From DATGWF01 sp035299585 (lineage in GTDB: Bacteria > Actinomycetota > Actinomycetes > Actinomycetales > Microbacteriaceae), in contig DATGWF010000110.1 of assembly GCA_035299585.1 (NCBI GenBank), positions 1 through 16,546 on the forward strand: 16,546 bases of DNA. Direction: 5' to 3'. The notes under the pieces are model-generated. The model was not told the origin of the DNA. It ran no database searches and worked only from the letters and a program-made list of their open reading frames with translations. Each line of letters starts with the position of its first letter. The stretch's first letter is position 1. A program made the translations under genes and the position numbers. Positions 14,641-16,546 of this stretch are shown in pieces.

Positions 14641-15222
14641 CTAGGCCGGCGCGTGGAACCGTTGCTGCGCGGCGAGCAAACCAGACTCAATGAGCAGCAG
14701 GGTCGCGTCGGCGGCATCCTCGACGAGATTCGGGAGGACATCGCGCTCCGGACCGGCGAAGTCCTTGAGCACGAATGCGGCCGCGTCCATCCGTCCGGGC
14801 GGACGGCCGATGCCGACCCGCACCCGGAAATACTCGGGTGTGCCGAGCGCGCGGTCAATGGACCGCAGACCGTTGTGACCGCCGTGGCCGCCGCCCTGCT
14901 TGAGCTTGATGCTGTCGAAGGGAATGTCGAGCTCGTCATGAATGGCGATGACGCGTTCCGGCGGCAGGCCGAAGAACGACGCGAGCAATCCGACCGATCG
15001 CCCGGACTCGTTCATAAACGTCTGCGGCTTCACCAGCAGAAGCTTCGGCCCTCCGGGACGAACAAAGCCCTCCGCGGTCAACGCGCTCGCCTTACTCGCC
15101 GACCATTTCGCGCCGACGGTTTCGGCCAAACGATCGGCCACCATGAAGCCGACATTGTGCCGATTGCCAGCGTAGCCGGGCCCGGGATTCCCGAGCCCGG
15201 CTACCAGCCAGGTGTCTGCCAT
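14641..15222 (-). CDS. pth: Peptidyl-tRNA hydrolase
   Basis: 193 residues, the usual size. Frees tRNA from prematurely released peptidyl-tRNA; essential in most bacteria. The expected active-site residues are present: Asn12 (GLGNPGPGY), His22 (NRHNVGF), Asn71 (TFMNESG), Asp96 (HDELD) and Asn117 (GGHNGL). The ATG at 15222 starts MADTWLVAGLGNPG, 18 bases after the rplY stop. The rplY-pth order is widespread in bacteria. Codons 7-17 form an unusually strong hairpin (15172-15204), described separately. Mfd follows after 9 bases. Confidence 0.97.
   Translation of the reverse strand: MADTWLVAGLGNPGPGYAGNRHNVGFMVADRLAETVGAKWSASKASALTAEGFVRPGGPKLLLVKPQTFMNESGRSVGLLASFFGLPPERVIAIHDELDIPFDSIKLKQGGGHGGHNGLRSIDRALGTPEYFRVRVGIGRPPGRMDAAAFVLKDFAGPERDVLPNLVEDAADATLLLIESGLLAAQQRFHAPA
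15172..15204 (-). other. 33-nt hairpin within the start of the pth coding sequence
   Basis: Bases 15172-15187 and 15189-15204 form a 16-bp stem around a single central base, so the real loop would be a few bases larger. The only non-Watson-Crick position (15182 with 15194) is a C-A mismatch in the + strand but a G-U wobble in the pth mRNA. The stem begins 18 bases inside the coding sequence and covers the GLGNPGPGY codons. Confidence 0.75.
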
Positions 15223-15240
15223 CGCAGCGCGGTGCCGAAC

Positions 15241-15822
15241 CTACTCGGCGGCAGCTTCTTCGGTCGAAGCGGCGGCCTTCTGCGGACGGTGCACAACAGC
15301 GATGAGCGCGTCTGCGTCGCTCACGAGCGAAGCGCCCTTCGGCAGAGTGATGTCCTTGGCGTGCAGCTGCGCGCCCTCGTGCAGTCCCTCGACCGAAACG
15401 GTCACGAACTCCGGGATGTTGGTTGCCTCGGCCTCGAGCGTTACGGTGTGCTGCTCAAACTCGACAACGGTTCCGGTGAAGGCCTCGCCCTCGAGGTGCA
15501 CCTGCACCTCGACCTGGACCTTCTCGCCCTTGGTGACGACGATGAGGTCGAGGTGCTCGATGATCTGCTTGACCGGGTCCTTCTGCACGTCCTTGACGAG
15601 CACGAGGTGGCTCTTGCCTGCGATCTGGAGGTCGAGGATAGCGTTGGCCTTGCGGAGCAGGAGGCCGACTTGGTGGGCCGGAACGGTGACGTGCACCGGG
15701 TCGGTACCGTGACCGTACATCACGGCCGGAACCTGACCAGCTGCGCGAGCGCGACGGGCGAAGCCCTTGCCGAACTGGGTGCGGAGTTCTGCGGGAACCT
15801 TGTTGTCGATGTCGTGCGACAT
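15241..15822 (-). CDS. rplY: 50S ribosomal protein L25/general stress protein Ctc
   Basis: 193 residues, so the long TL5/Ctc form: an N-terminal L25 domain that binds 5S rRNA (about 1-95, with GFARRARAAGQVPAVMYG at 19-36) plus a C-terminal beta domain (about 96-180) and a short acidic Ala/Glu tail. The ATG at 15822 has AAGGAG 6 bases upstream. In-frame codons further upstream lack such a site. First gene of the rplY-pth-mfd-mazG-hisS cluster. The Ctc form is stress-induced in Bacillus; no comparable stress promoter is visible here. A TAGACT box about 140 bases upstream may drive it. Confidence 0.97.
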   Translation of the reverse strand: MSHDIDNKVPAELRTQFGKGFARRARAAGQVPAVMYGHGTDPVHVTVPAHQVGLLLRKANAILDLQIAGKSHLVLVKDVQKDPVKQIIEHLDLIVVTKGEKVQVEVQVHLEGEAFTGTVVEFEQHTVTLEAEATNIPEFVTVSVEGLHEGAQLHAKDITLPKGASLVSDADALIAVVHRPQKAAASTEEAAAE

Positions 15823-16067
15823 GATTTCTCCTTGCGGGCCTTCACGACCCATCGATGATGTGTTGTTCAACTCGAACGCGAATCACGCGTGAGGGACAGC
15901 CGTGAAGCCAGCCACCGCGTCGATAACGGATGCTCGCGCACCCCTCGCCGAAGTTCGAGCTCAGTCTATCCCTGTCGCCCCTGCCGACACCAATTCGGGC
16001 ATTGAGCGCCCACTACGCTAGAAACGCCTGCGAGCGCAGGAAATCACGCAGATGAGGGACGTTAAGA
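15823..16067. other. Divergent intergenic region between rplY and gnd
   Basis: This 245-base gap must hold promoters for both directions. Besides the TAGACT box for rplY I see an inverted repeat CCTGCG-AG-CGCAGG (16027-16040) in the gnd leader and TACGCT/TAGAAA (16015-16024) as weak -10 candidates for gnd. No open reading frame in it is convincing. Confidence 0.5.
15963..15993 (-). promoter_or_regulatory. Possible promoter of the rplY-pth-mfd operon
   Basis: -10 TAGACT (15963-15968) in the context GATAGACTG, with TTGGTG (15988-15993) upstream; the spacer of 19 is long. It lies about 140 bases before the rplY start, in the gap shared with the divergent gnd gene. Confidence 0.35.
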
Positions 16068-16546
16068 ATGGCTGAAGCGGTCGCAAATATCGGCGTAGTT
16101 GGAATGGCCGTGATGGGCTCCAACCTCGCGCGCAACCTCGCGAGCCGCGCCGGAAACACCGTCGCCGTATTCAACCGTTCCGCAGAACGCACCGACGCGG
16201 TCATTGCCGAGCACCCCGAAGCCGGTCTGATTCCGACCTATTCGTACGCCGAGTTCGCCGCGACGCTCGCGAAACCGCGTACGGCAATCATCATGGTCCA
16301 GGCGGGTGCCGGAACCGATGCCGTCATCAATGCCCTGGTTGAAGCGTTCGAACCCGGCGACATCATCGTCGACGGCGGGAACGCACTGTTCACCGACACC
16401 ATCCGCCGCGAAAAGGCCGTGCGCGAGACCGGCATCAACTTCGTCGGCGCCGGAATCTCCGGTGGCGAGGAGGGCGCACTGACCGGCCCGAGCATCATGC
16501 CCGGCGGGAGCGCTGAAGCCTGGCAGACGCTCGGCCCGATCCTGCG
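16068..16546 (+). CDS. gnd: 6-phosphogluconate dehydrogenase, decarboxylating (3' end outside window)
   Basis: The first 159 residues of a gene cut by the window end. Oxidises and decarboxylates 6-phosphogluconate to ribulose 5-phosphate in the pentose phosphate pathway, usually with NADP. The nucleotide fold GVVGMAVMGSNLA (9-21), Asn36-Arg37-Ser38 after the second strand, DGGN (102-105) and the substrate motif ISGGEEGA with GPSIMPGG (130-147) are all present. The segment VFNRS is the place where NADP-specific enzymes carry the NRT triad. The ATG at 16068 has GAGGGA upstream with a spacing of about 9. It is divergent from rplY. Confidence 0.96.
   Translation, partial: MAEAVANIGVVGMAVMGSNLARNLASRAGNTVAVFNRSAERTDAVIAEHPEAGLIPTYSYAEFAATLAKPRTAIIMVQAGAGTDAVINALVEAFEPGDIIVDGGNALFTDTIRREKAVRETGINFVGAGISGGEEGALTGPSIMPGGSAEAWQTLGPIL

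Overview
The window looks like chromosomal core sequence from a high-GC actinobacterium, most likely Microbacteriaceae or a close Micrococcales relative. This is inferred from the strong G/C bias at third codon positions, the frequent GTG starts, the gene content (rplY/ctc-pth-mfd-mazG, eno-ftsB-DUF501, a mycosin-like protease) and TAGACT-type -10 boxes. I see no insertion sequence, phage gene, CRISPR array or other mobile element.

Layout. At the left edge the 3' part of a YcaQ/AlkZ-like winged-helix protein gene (+ strand) converges on a lemA-htpX-like pair (- strand); the two stop codons overlap in one CTAG. A 74-nt tRNA with a leucine UAA anticodon but a short, class-I variable loop follows (2179-2252, - strand), and then a hairpin terminator that closes the next operon. 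From 6259 down to 2335 four tightly packed - strand genes encode FtsB/DivIC, a DUF501 protein, a membrane-anchored mycosin-like subtilisin, and a type II NADH dehydrogenase with a lysine/alanine/proline-rich tail. An acyl-CoA dehydrogenase with its own promoter (6335-7549) lies between that operon and enolase (7710-8987). Further right, rplY, pth, mfd, mazG and hisS form a second - strand operon (15822 to 9099) with gaps of 9 to 24 bases. At the right edge gnd (6-phosphogluconate dehydrogenase) starts divergently on the + strand and is cut by the window end.

How the genes fit together. The rplY-pth-mfd-mazG-hisS block joins translation (ribosomal protein L25, peptidyl-tRNA recycling, histidine charging) with genome upkeep (transcription-repair coupling, nucleotide sanitation). 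The eno/ftsB/DUF501/protease/ndh block joins glycolysis, division and the cell envelope, and respiration.

No clearly new multi-gene system is evident. The points most worth a second look are: the class-I tRNA-Leu(UAA) gene, together with the single in-frame TTA codon I found in the window (mfd codon 69); a 33-nt hairpin early in the pth coding sequence that pairs fully only in the mRNA strand; the histone-H1-like tail on NDH-2, carried by a 42-bp tandem repeat; a mycosin-like protease with no type VII secretion genes beside it; conserved Cys/His positions in the DUF501 protein; and a histidyl-tRNA synthetase whose motifs resemble the eukaryote/alphaproteobacterial form instead of the usual actinobacterial one.
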